A stretch of 53,823 nt of DNA, from assembly GCA_965653335.1 (NCBI GenBank), contig CBFGZU010000003.1, forward strand, positions 1-53,823. The letters run 5' to 3'. Positions 15,831-23,419 of this stretch are shown here, piece after piece. The stretch comes from Pseudolysinimonas_A sp965653335. Lineage in GTDB: Bacteria > Actinomycetota > Actinomycetes > Actinomycetales > Microbacteriaceae. Both the position numbers and the translations under genes were made by a program. The notes under the pieces were generated by a model that searched no databases, was not told the origin of the DNA, and was given only the letters and a program-made list of their open reading frames with translations. The first letter of the stretch is position 1; each line of letters opens with the position of its first letter.

Positions 15831-17231
15831 TCAGCCCTGGTAGACGAGACGTTTGTTGACGAACTCGTCGACACCGAGAGGGCCGAGTTCGCGTCCGTAC
15901 CCCGACCGCTTGATCCCGCCGAAAGGCAGTTCCGCGCCCTCGGCAACCGAAGCGTTCACGGCCACCATCCCCGACTCGACCTGAGCTGCGAAGCGCCGGG
16001 CGCGTTCGTTGTCGGTGCTGAAGACCGCGGCACCAAGGCCGAACTCGGAGTCATTCGCCAAGGCAAGAGCCTCGGCATCGTCGCGGGCGCGGTAGACAAC
16101 CAGAACAGGGCCGAACAGCTCTTCGCCATAGGCCCGCATCGTTGCCGTCACGCCCGTCAGCACGGCGGGCGAATAATACGCATTCGGGCCAGAACTGAGG
16201 ATGCCGCCGACGTGGAGGCTCGCTCCCTTGCTCACGGCATCCTGGACTTGACCGTCAAGGGTGTGCGCACCATGCCGAGATGCCATCGGCGGGTACTCAC
16301 CCTCGCCGAGCGAGCGCGGGTCTCCGGGACGGAGGTCTTTTGCCAGCGCGACGAGCGCTTCGACGAATTCGTCATGAATCGCGTCGGCGACGATGATGCG
16401 CTTGTTGGAGTTGCAGGCCTGCCCGAGATTCTCCATTCGAGTGCTCCACGCCTCCGCGGCGGCCGCTTCGACGTCGTTGCTGTCGAGGATCACGTAAGGG
16501 TCCGAACCGCCGAGCTCCAGGACGACCTTCTTGAGCGCCCGACCCGCGGTGCTCGCGACCGCGGCTCCCGCTCGTTCCGAGCCCGTGAGGGAGACTCCGC
16601 GAACGCGAGGATCCTCGATAATGCTGGCGATGTCGTCGTGGCGGGCCAGGACCGTTTGGTAAGCCCCGACCGGGAATCCGGCCTCCTCGAGAAGTTGCTG
16701 GAAGGCCAACGCCGATCGCGGGCATGATTCGGCGGGCTTGAGGAGAATCGAGTTGCCGAGCACGAGATTGGGTGCGGCGAACCGCGCGACTTGATAGTAG
16801 GGGTAGTTCCACGGCATGATCCCGAGCAGTGTGCCGAGGGGCCGACGCTCGATGACAGCGCCGCGGCCCGACTGAACGGGTATCGCCTGATCGGCGACGA
16901 GTTCCGGGCCGTTGACGGCGTAGTAGTCGAAGATGTCGGCGCAGAACTCGACTTCGCCGATCCCGCTGGCGATCGGTTTCCCCATCTCTTCGGCGATGAT
17001 CGCCGCCAAGCCTTCCGCGCGCTCCCTTAGAAGCTCGGCGGCGCGAGCGAGACGGGAAGCGCGATCCGTGGCGCTTTCGGTCAGCCCGAGTTGGAAGGCG
17101 CGGTGCGCTTGCTCGATCTTCTGGGTGATCTCGGTGCCGGTGGTCGTCGCAAAGGTTTCGGTGACCTCTCCGGTCGACGGATCGGTGACCCGGTACGCGC
17201 TGACATCGGGAGCCGTGCTGATGGTTGTCAT
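15831..17231 (-). CDS. NAD(P)-dependent aldehyde dehydrogenase, succinate-semialdehyde-dehydrogenase-like
   Basis: This 466-residue ALDH oxidises an aldehyde to the acid in the cytoplasm. The cofactor-binding MPWNYP, the general-base Glu239 in VVLELGGSDP, and catalytic Cys273 in GQACNSNKR are all present. ATG 17231 is preferred over an upstream ATG at 17252 because AGAGGA lies just before it and the cupin stop is one base away. The cupin-ALDH pair is followed upstream by a PucR-type regulator and an amine oxidase, so the likely substrate is an aldehyde released by amine oxidation. The exact aldehyde is not known. Confidence 0.88.
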   Translation of the reverse strand: MTTISTAPDVSAYRVTDPSTGEVTETFATTTGTEITQKIEQAHRAFQLGLTESATDRASRLARAAELLRERAEGLAAIIAEEMGKPIASGIGEVEFCADIFDYYAVNGPELVADQAIPVQSGRGAVIERRPLGTLLGIMPWNYPYYQVARFAAPNLVLGNSILLKPAESCPRSALAFQQLLEEAGFPVGAYQTVLARHDDIASIIEDPRVRGVSLTGSERAGAAVASTAGRALKKVVLELGGSDPYVILDSNDVEAAAAEAWSTRMENLGQACNSNKRIIVADAIHDEFVEALVALAKDLRPGDPRSLGEGEYPPMASRHGAHTLDGQVQDAVSKGASLHVGGILSSGPNAYYSPAVLTGVTATMRAYGEELFGPVLVVYRARDDAEALALANDSEFGLGAAVFSTDNERARRFAAQVESGMVAVNASVAEGAELPFGGIKRSGYGRELGPLGVDEFVNKRLVYQG

Positions 17232-17232
17232 C

Positions 17233-17607
17233 TCAGTCCTCTCGGGGGTCATAGAAGACGAACTGCTTGATCACGGGCTCGTCGACTCGGTACTCGCCGG
17301 CCCAACCGGGCTCGACGGTGAACGCGTCACCGGCTCGGTACGTTCGCGTGGTGCCGTCGGTGTCTGTCAGGGTGACGGTGCCTTCCAGGAGGAGGCTGTA
17401 CTCGTAGCCGTCGTGGCGGTCCACCTGTTCGGCGTACGGTTGCGCCGTCCAGACTCCGACCTCGAACCGCCCATCCCGGCTGCGCACGTGCTCGAGTGAC
17501 GTCTCGGCCGGGTCACCCGCTCGGATGGCCGCGGGGTCGACGAAAGCCGATGCCGTCAGATGGGCCGGCGCTTGTTCGGCATTCGGGACGGTTCTCACGA
17601 GTGACAC
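17233..17607 (-). CDS. Small cupin-domain protein, DUF861/EutQ-like
   Basis: The 124-residue protein is a single cupin barrel: RFEVGVWTAQPYAEQVDRHDGYEYSLLLEG-like first motif (read here in parts: DRHDGYEYSLLLEG) and a second motif near YRAGDAFTVEPGW. One or two metal-ligand histidines of classical cupins appear to be missing, as is common in this subfamily. It starts at GTG 17607 and is one base apart from the ALDH start, so the two form an operon. It resembles the second cupin at 20570-20917, also coupled to an amine-oxidising enzyme. A sensing or intermediate-handling role is possible but unproven. Confidence 0.8.
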   Translation of the reverse strand: MSLVRTVPNAEQAPAHLTASAFVDPAAIRAGDPAETSLEHVRSRDGRFEVGVWTAQPYAEQVDRHDGYEYSLLLEGTVTLTDTDGTTRTYRAGDAFTVEPGWAGEYRVDEPVIKQFVFYDPRED

Positions 17608-17737
17608 GGCAGGACTACTCCAACGCCGAGCGGGGTAGCGGAAGAAGTTCGTCGGCTCACGAATCGTGCCCAGCGGGCCCAGTCGGCGTCAACTGTACGC
17701 AGATCCTAAGTTCGAGAACCCGTTCGTACTTCGAGTA

Positions 17738-19153
17738 TCAATCCGCGTGCGTGACCTCCCACGCCTGGAACGCGATCCACGCCGCCGACAGGTCGGCCAG
17801 TCTCGTGAAGCTCAGACCGGTGGTCTCTTCGATTCGCCCGAGACGATACGAGAGAGTCTGACGATGAATGCCCAGCTCCGCGGCTGTCTCTGTCCATCTG
17901 CGGTCATTCCGCAGATACGCGAAAAGCGTTTCGCGGAGGGATTGGGCACGGGCGGTGTCCTCGGCGAGGGGCCCCAGCACACCCGCGACCACCTCCTGGG
18001 CTTCGCGGTGCGATCTGGTCAGAACGGACACGGCCGAGCCTTCGAAACTCGTCCACCCGGCAGCCGCGTGTTGCGTCGACGTGAGCACCTTTCCGGCCTC
18101 GACCGCGGCCACCCGCGTGTCGACATAGTCGGTGAAGATCGACGAGACGCCGGCTTGCGCGGCCATCGGCTCCGCGAGGGCCCTGAACTCGGTCATGGCA
18201 CCGACGGGCACGAGCGCAAGGTGGTGCACCCGCCCAGGGCCCACGACGATCGGGAGGCGGTGGGCTGCCGCCACTCGGGCGACGGCGCGCGCGGACGCAG
18301 TCGGGAAGGCAACCAGCTGGAATCCTTCCGATGGCAGGTGCGGGTCGAGAAACTCGCTCAATTCGGCGGTGGCCATTCCGTTGAGCAATCCGAGCATGAG
18401 CTTCGCCGAGACCTCGGCGCGGCGATCGGCGGCGTTGAGAATGCGGTCGACTGCCACTTCGAGCACCTTCATGAGATGCACCAGCAGAAAGCTGTCGATC
18501 TCCTCGCCCGGGAACTCCCTCAAGGACAGTTCGGAGACATGGCTGCCCTTGAGCGGGTAGCGATGCTCCTCGGTCGGCGAATGCTGACCGCTGTGCGAGG
18601 GCGGTCGAGCGTCGAGCAGCGACATCCCGGTGGTGCGGTCCACGACCTCGATCCCGACCCCGAGCAGATTGCTCAGTCCTCGGACGAGGGATGCGGCGTC
18701 GTCATCCGCGTACGCCGCCAGGTGGTACAGCTTGCTCAGCTTGAGCACCTGGAGCGTTTGCGCCGACGAGTTCGCGGCCGCCACATGGCGGGCGATGACG
18801 GCGTACGGCGTGTGCGGCCCGGTCAAGAGGATGGGGAATCCGCGCCGGTCGGCCTCCGCGAACATCTCGGCCGAGAGTTTCGGGGCCGGTTCGTGGTCAC
18901 CGATCATCACGCCCGCGAGACCGGCGTCGTCCAGGCGCGCGATGAACGCTGCCTGTCCCGCTGGGTCCTCGGGGACGCACAGCCCGACGGTCATCAACAG
19001 CTCGTGAGGTCCGAGCCACTGTGCGGGATCCGACATCTCGCAACTGTGGGCCCACAGGACTTCGCGGGTGCTTCCCGCACCTCCGGCGAGGATGGTCGTG
19101 TCGAGACTCGCGGTGCCGACGATATCTCCGATGGTGAGCACGTCAGGTGACAT
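17738..19153 (-). CDS. PucR/CdaR-type transcriptional regulator
   Basis: This 471-residue regulator has an N-terminal PucR ligand-sensing domain (about 5-125, with GPHELLMTVG and GVMIGDH), a central GGDEF-like region and a C-terminal PucR helix-turn-helix (RRWTETAAELGIHRQTLSYRLGRIEE). The family activates purine, amine, proline or GABA catabolic genes in response to the substrate. It lies between the ALDH/cupin pair and the divergent amine oxidase and is the obvious candidate to control both. ATG 19153 has TAGAAT six bases upstream and is probably leaderless. Confidence 0.88.
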   Translation of the reverse strand: MSPDVLTIGDIVGTASLDTTILAGGAGSTREVLWAHSCEMSDPAQWLGPHELLMTVGLCVPEDPAGQAAFIARLDDAGLAGVMIGDHEPAPKLSAEMFAEADRRGFPILLTGPHTPYAVIARHVAAANSSAQTLQVLKLSKLYHLAAYADDDAASLVRGLSNLLGVGIEVVDRTTGMSLLDARPPSHSGQHSPTEEHRYPLKGSHVSELSLREFPGEEIDSFLLVHLMKVLEVAVDRILNAADRRAEVSAKLMLGLLNGMATAELSEFLDPHLPSEGFQLVAFPTASARAVARVAAAHRLPIVVGPGRVHHLALVPVGAMTEFRALAEPMAAQAGVSSIFTDYVDTRVAAVEAGKVLTSTQHAAAGWTSFEGSAVSVLTRSHREAQEVVAGVLGPLAEDTARAQSLRETLFAYLRNDRRWTETAAELGIHRQTLSYRLGRIEETTGLSFTRLADLSAAWIAFQAWEVTHAD

Positions 19154-19159
19154 GCGCGG

Positions 19160-19165
19160 ATTCTA
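19160..19165 (-). promoter_or_regulatory. -10 box of a leaderless promoter for the PucR-type gene
   Basis: TAGAAT on the minus strand, close to consensus, ends six bases before ATG 19153. Confidence 0.5.
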
Positions 19166-19301
19166 TCCGCCAATACAAGGCTCGCGAAGATTTCTTACCA
19201 GCACACGATGCCGGGGCGAGATGTGGGCCGCCTACCGTGGCATCGATGTCGGGCTAGCTGCCGATCGCAGCGCCCGCGTGTGCAGAAAGTGAGAGAACCC
19301 G

Positions 19302-20573
19302 TTGAGCCGAGTTGCCATTCTGGGTGCCGGATTCGCCGGCCTGGCCGCCGCCACCGCGCTGGCCAAGGCGGGCGAGCAGGTCACGGTCTTCGAAGCCCGC
19401 TCGCGTCCCGGCGGCCGGGTGTGGTCGCAGACCATGACCGCGATGGGCCGCGAGCACACGATCGAACGCGGCGCGGAGTTCATTCTCGACGGCTACACGT
19501 CGATGCGTCAGCTGCTCGCCCAGAATGACCTGAGTCTGGTCGACACGGGCATGAGCTACTACGTTCGCTCGCCCGGCGACTTTCCCGAGATCACGACCGA
19601 CGACATCGTCGAAACCGGTCGAAGCGCGGTGGAACTGAGATCTCGTCTCGGCGGCAAGCTGTCGGCCGAGGACGTGCTGTCGCGGCTGGAGTGCAGCGCG
19701 AATCTGGTCGAGGCGTTGCGCGCGCGCATCGAGATCTCGACCTCGGTCAACGCGGGAGCCGTCACGGCTGAATCTCTCGACCACGTCGCCTCCTTCGAGC
19801 CGAAGCCGAGCTGGCGGGTCGCCGGCGGGAACCAGAGACTCGCGACGGGGCTCGCCGAGAAGCTCGGGGCGTCCGTGCACTACGGAACCCTCGTGAAAAG
19901 AGTAGAGAGCCTCCCGGGCGGTGACGTCAGAGTGACGGCCACCGATGGCGCCGGCGTTTTCGATGCGGTGGTCGTGGCCCTGCCGCTGGCGATCATTCGG
20001 GACGTCGACGCGATTTCGTTGCCGTCGACACGTCACCGGGAGCAAGCGCTGTCGGGGGTCGTGCAAGGTCATGCCGCGAAGCTGCATATGCCACTCTCGA
20101 TCGTCCCCGCGCCGAGCGCGATCATGTCGGTTCGAGACCGCTACTGGACGTGGACCGCCGTCGACGAGTCGGGAGCCGTCGCGCCCGTCCTCCATGGGTT
20201 CATGGGTTCGATCGAAGCCATCGAATCGGCGGGTCTTCGGGAATCTCCGGACGAATGGGCCCAGCGAGCTCGAGGACTTCGATCCGATCTGCCGATGCCC
20301 GAGCCCGTCGAGGCGCTCACGACGTTGTGGTCCGAAGACCCCTTGTCGCGGGGCGCCTACGCCTCGCGTGCCCCCTCGTCCGACGCGGCGACCTCCTCGA
20401 ACATCCTGGAGCAGCCGATCGAGGGCGTGTTCTGGGCGGGGGAGTACACGGATCCGGTGTTCACCGGGCTCATGGAAGGTGCCATCCGAAGCGGCGAGCG
20501 CGCCGCATCACGGGTGATCGAGCACCTGCACGGCCGACGGGCTTCCCCCGTCGCAGAAAGGACGTCCGCATGA
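19302..20573 (+). CDS. FAD-dependent amine oxidase (first of three in this region)
   Basis: The 423-residue flavoprotein starts at TTG 19302 (AGTGAGAGAA upstream). The N-terminal Rossmann motif ILGAGFAGLAAATALAKAG ends in EARSRPGGRVW, the monoamine-oxidase-family FAD site, and the C-terminal FAD segment is FWAGEYTDP followed by GLMEGAIRSGERAA. It likely oxidises a primary or secondary amine to the imine/aldehyde with oxygen as acceptor. It overlaps a cupin gene by four bases and is divergent from the PucR-type regulator. It is more like the enzyme at 32373 than the one at 35625. The substrate is unknown. Confidence 0.87.
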   Translation: MSRVAILGAGFAGLAAATALAKAGEQVTVFEARSRPGGRVWSQTMTAMGREHTIERGAEFILDGYTSMRQLLAQNDLSLVDTGMSYYVRSPGDFPEITTDDIVETGRSAVELRSRLGGKLSAEDVLSRLECSANLVEALRARIEISTSVNAGAVTAESLDHVASFEPKPSWRVAGGNQRLATGLAEKLGASVHYGTLVKRVESLPGGDVRVTATDGAGVFDAVVVALPLAIIRDVDAISLPSTRHREQALSGVVQGHAAKLHMPLSIVPAPSAIMSVRDRYWTWTAVDESGAVAPVLHGFMGSIEAIESAGLRESPDEWAQRARGLRSDLPMPEPVEALTTLWSEDPLSRGAYASRAPSSDAATSSNILEQPIEGVFWAGEYTDPVFTGLMEGAIRSGERAASRVIEHLHGRRASPVAERTSA

Positions 20574-20917
20574 CCGTCGTGATCGACACCGCGACCCTCG
20601 CCTGGCCGACCGAGGTGGCGATCGCCGCCGATCGGATCCTCGCCGGCTCTCCTGCCGCATCGACCATCGTTCTGCACACGACCCCGACGACCGAGCTCGG
20701 GCTCTGGAGGGTGAGCCCGGGCGAGTTCTCCACGGTGCACGACGGTTACGAGGAGTTCATCCAGATCGTCGAGGGCGACGCCGACCTCATTCACGATGAC
20801 GGCACGATCATCACGCTCTCGCCGGGTTCCGTCGTCCTTCTGCAAGCCGGATGGCGGGGGCGGTGGCTGATCCGCCGACCGCTCGTGAAGACCTACACCA
20901 CCGTCGCGAGGGCGTGA
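20570..20917 (+). CDS. Small cupin-domain protein coupled to the amine oxidase
   Basis: The 115-residue single-cupin protein starts inside the amine oxidase stop (ATGA overlap). It has STVHDGYEEFIQIVEGDADL and a second motif at LSPGSVVLLQAGWRG, resembling the cupin at 17233-17607 in length and layout (both DUF861-like). Two such proteins next to amine-oxidising genes suggest a shared auxiliary role in amine catabolism; nothing in the sequence fixes a reaction. Confidence 0.8.
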   Translation: MTVVIDTATLAWPTEVAIAADRILAGSPAASTIVLHTTPTTELGLWRVSPGEFSTVHDGYEEFIQIVEGDADLIHDDGTIITLSPGSVVLLQAGWRGRWLIRRPLVKTYTTVARA

Positions 20918-20924
20918 CGCGCGA

Positions 20925-21914
20925 CTACGTCGTTTCGCGCTGGACGACCTTCGCCTCGCCGATGAGTCCCTGCGGTGCCGCCGGAGTGCCGTCGATCGCG
21001 GCGAGGGCGAGCTGAGCGAGATAGCGCCCGAGTCCGGCGTTGTCGACGTGGACGCTGGAGAGAGCCGGGACGAACAGGCGGGCGATGGGAGCGTCATCGT
21101 GGCCGATGACCGCGATCTGCCGCGGGATCTCGATGCCCATTCGGAGTGCGGTTCCGGTCAGGAGCCCGGCAACATCGTCGTTGTAGGCGACGATTCCATC
21201 GATGCAATCTCCCAGCCATCCGTCGAGGGTGGCTGCGACGTTGGCGTCATCGACGTCGGTGTCGCCGACGAGGTCGTTGCCCGTGAGGTCCCGGTAGGTT
21301 CGTCGTGCCATGTCGCGCCGTTCGCGCACGATGTCACCGATGCGCGGTTCGGTCGAGCCGGCGAACGCCAGGCGGGTCTTGCCTCGCTCCAGCAGATGTT
21401 CGATCTGTCGCCGGGGCCCTTGCGAGTAGGCCATCGCATCGGGGTCGGGTGACTCTTCGTCGAGAGGAATATCGGGCACGATCCGCGCGACGCCGCGACT
21501 CTGCATTCGGTGGAGTTCGTCGCGGGTGAAGGGGAGCAGGCCGAGGACCACGTCGGGACTGAGCGTCTCCCACAGCGGTTGCGCCCGACCGCTCGGATGC
21601 GTCGTCGTCGTGACGAGGGTGTATCCGGCTTCGTCGAGAACGAGGGAGGCCTCGTCGAGGTTGGCGCGCATGCTGTAGTCGATGGGCCAATCCGGCAGGA
21701 CGAGAAGCACGACCCGGCTCTCGCCGGTTGCCAGGGCCCGGGCCGCACGGTGAGGCCGGTACCCGAGAGTTTGCGAAGCGGTGAGCACGCGCTGTCGTGT
21801 CGCTTCGGAGATGGTCTGCCCCGGAGTGTCGTTCAGCACATATCCGACGGTGGCGCGCGAAACGCCCGCGGCGCGCGCGACGTCCGCGGCGGTCGTCCGT
21901 CTCAACGCGTTCAT
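20925..21914 (-). CDS. LacI-family transcriptional repressor of the glycoside operon
   Basis: The 329-residue protein has the LacI helix-turn-helix (TAADVARAAGVSRATVGYVLND, hinge RPHRAARALATG) followed by a periplasmic-binding-type sugar-sensing domain ending SSVHVDNAGLGRYLAQLAL. It is divergent from the MFS-glycosidase genes, and the gap holds two LacI-type operators, so it very probably represses that operon and is relieved by a sugar or glycoside. It ends eight bases from the convergent cupin gene. Confidence 0.9.
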   Translation of the reverse strand: MNALRRTTAADVARAAGVSRATVGYVLNDTPGQTISEATRQRVLTASQTLGYRPHRAARALATGESRVVLLVLPDWPIDYSMRANLDEASLVLDEAGYTLVTTTTHPSGRAQPLWETLSPDVVLGLLPFTRDELHRMQSRGVARIVPDIPLDEESPDPDAMAYSQGPRRQIEHLLERGKTRLAFAGSTEPRIGDIVRERRDMARRTYRDLTGNDLVGDTDVDDANVAATLDGWLGDCIDGIVAYNDDVAGLLTGTALRMGIEIPRQIAVIGHDDAPIARLFVPALSSVHVDNAGLGRYLAQLALAAIDGTPAAPQGLIGEAKVVQRETT

Positions 21915-21964
21915 GGCTGGTCGCTTCCGCGGTCTCGGGGAGGTGGGGTCGAACGAAAATCTAT

Positions 21965-21982
21965 CACTTGCACGCGCAAGTG
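21965..21982 (+). promoter_or_regulatory. LacI-type operator O1
   Basis: CACTTGCACGCGCAAGTG is an 18-bp palindrome with a central CG and one mismatched pair, typical of LacI-family operators. It covers the probable -35 box. Confidence 0.75.
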
Positions 21983-21996
21983 GAGTGCGATACGGT
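21968..21996 (+). promoter_or_regulatory. Putative promoter of the MFS-glycosidase operon
   Basis: TTGCAC (21968-21973) and TACGGT (21991-21996) are spaced by 17 bases. The -35 lies inside operator O1, and transcription would begin close to O2, so repressor at both sites would block the promoter. Confidence 0.5.
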
Positions 21997-22002
21997 GCCG
22001 GG

Positions 22003-22020
22003 AGCTTGCACGCGCAAGTG
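22003..22020 (+). promoter_or_regulatory. LacI-type operator O2
   Basis: The core CTTGCACGCGCAAG (22005-22018) is identical to that of O1; the outer bases differ. The centres of O1 and O2 are 38 bp apart, under four helical turns, allowing cooperative binding or a short loop. Confidence 0.7.
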
Positions 22021-22048
22021 ATGGAATCACTCAGACAATGGAGTCCTC

Positions 22049-23392
22049 ATGAGCAACTCGACCCGCGATAGCCACGGCGTCGCGCCGATGCCGGCGTCGA
22101 TCCCCCCGGCGGTCACCAGTCCCGCCGCCGTCGCAGAAGCGGAGGCACCGCCGCCGCCCGACTTGCCGAAGGTGAACGCGCGCTACATCTGGTTCATGGT
22201 GCTGGCGCAGTTCGGCGTCTTCATGGCCTTCATCACCCCGCTGGCCATCTCGCTCACGATCCAGGTCAACACTCTTGCTCCTGGCCACCCGGAATACCTC
22301 GGGTTCATCACCGGAGCGGGCGCTCTGTTCGTGATGCTGACCGCGCCGTTCATGGGGATCTGGAGCGACCGCACCCGCACCCGCTTCGGTCGGCGGCGAC
22401 CGTTCATGGTCGGTGGCGTGATCGTCGGTGTCGTCTCCCTGCTCATCATGGCGACCGCTCCGAACGTCATCGTCCTGGGGCTCGGCTGGATCATCGCGCA
22501 ATGGGGCTGGGGGACGACGCTCGCGAACCTGCAGATCTCCACCGCGGATCGCCTGCCCGAGTCGCAGCGCGGAAAGGTCGCCGGCCTTTCCAGCTTCGCG
22601 ACCCAGATCGCTCCCGTGTTCGGCGTCGTCATCGCCCAGTTCTTCACCGCCGATCCCGTTCTGCTGTTCCTCATCCCCGGCGCTGTCGGCGTCCTGTTCG
22701 TCGGGCTGTTCGTCACCCTCGTCTACGAGGCCGACAGTCGCGGCCTCGCGAAGGATCGGATCACGGTCCTTCAGGTGCTGGCGAAGTACCTGTACAACCC
22801 GCGTAAGTACCCCGATTTCTCCTGGAACTGGCTCGGCCGCTTCTTCTTCTTCACGGGGATCACCCTGAGCACGACCTACACCGCGTTCTTCTTCGCCCAC
22901 CGTCTGCAGATCAGCATCGAAGAGGTCGCCGGTGTCATCGCCCTGCTCAGCCTCGCGGGCATCCTCGCTGTCACCGTCGGAGCACTGTGCGGGGGATTCC
23001 TTTCCGACCGGTTGCGCCGCCGCCGCTTGTTCGTGCTGCTCGGCGGGCTGATCATGGCGGCGGGAACCCTCATGCAGGCGTTCGCCCCCGACTTCACACT
23101 TCTCGCGGCGGGCTCGATCATCGCGTCGACGGGCCTCGGTCTGTTCGCGGCCGTCGACCAGGCTCTGATTCTCGACGTGCTCCCCGAACGAACGACCGAC
23201 GCGGGACGGTTCATGGGCATCACGGGCTTCGCGACGTCGATTCCCCAGTCGCTCGCACCGCTCGCCGCGTCGGGGATTATCCTCATCGGCGTGACCGGCG
23301 ACGATCGCAACTACACGCTGCTCTTCGTGATCGCCGGAGTTGTCACCGTCGCGGCGGGAGCCGTCATCCTCCGCATTCGCTCCGTCCGCTGA
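22049..23392 (+). CDS. MFS transporter, probably importing a glycoside
   Basis: The 447-residue membrane protein has a 35-residue Pro/Ala-rich cytoplasmic N-terminus and about twelve hydrophobic segments. The MFS loop motif GIWSDRTRTRFGRRRPF between helices 2 and 3 is well kept and is repeated more weakly as GGFLSDRLRRRRLF after the mid-protein loop. It resembles sugar/proton symporters. It is the first gene behind the LacI operators and is followed by two cytoplasmic glycosidases, so uptake of an intact rhamnose- and glucose-containing compound is the natural inference. Confidence 0.85.
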   Translation: MSNSTRDSHGVAPMPASIPPAVTSPAAVAEAEAPPPPDLPKVNARYIWFMVLAQFGVFMAFITPLAISLTIQVNTLAPGHPEYLGFITGAGALFVMLTAPFMGIWSDRTRTRFGRRRPFMVGGVIVGVVSLLIMATAPNVIVLGLGWIIAQWGWGTTLANLQISTADRLPESQRGKVAGLSSFATQIAPVFGVVIAQFFTADPVLLFLIPGAVGVLFVGLFVTLVYEADSRGLAKDRITVLQVLAKYLYNPRKYPDFSWNWLGRFFFFTGITLSTTYTAFFFAHRLQISIEEVAGVIALLSLAGILAVTVGALCGGFLSDRLRRRRLFVLLGGLIMAAGTLMQAFAPDFTLLAAGSIIASTGLGLFAAVDQALILDVLPERTTDAGRFMGITGFATSIPQSLAPLAASGIILIGVTGDDRNYTLLFVIAGVVTVAAGAVILRIRSVR

Positions 23393-23419
23393 CCCCGACC
23401 CGTCAGGAAATCCGCCCAG

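Noticed and set aside
15853..15863. TTGTTGACGAA as a sixth GntR operator
   Set aside because: It lies within the aldehyde dehydrogenase coding sequence and its right half does not match ACNA.
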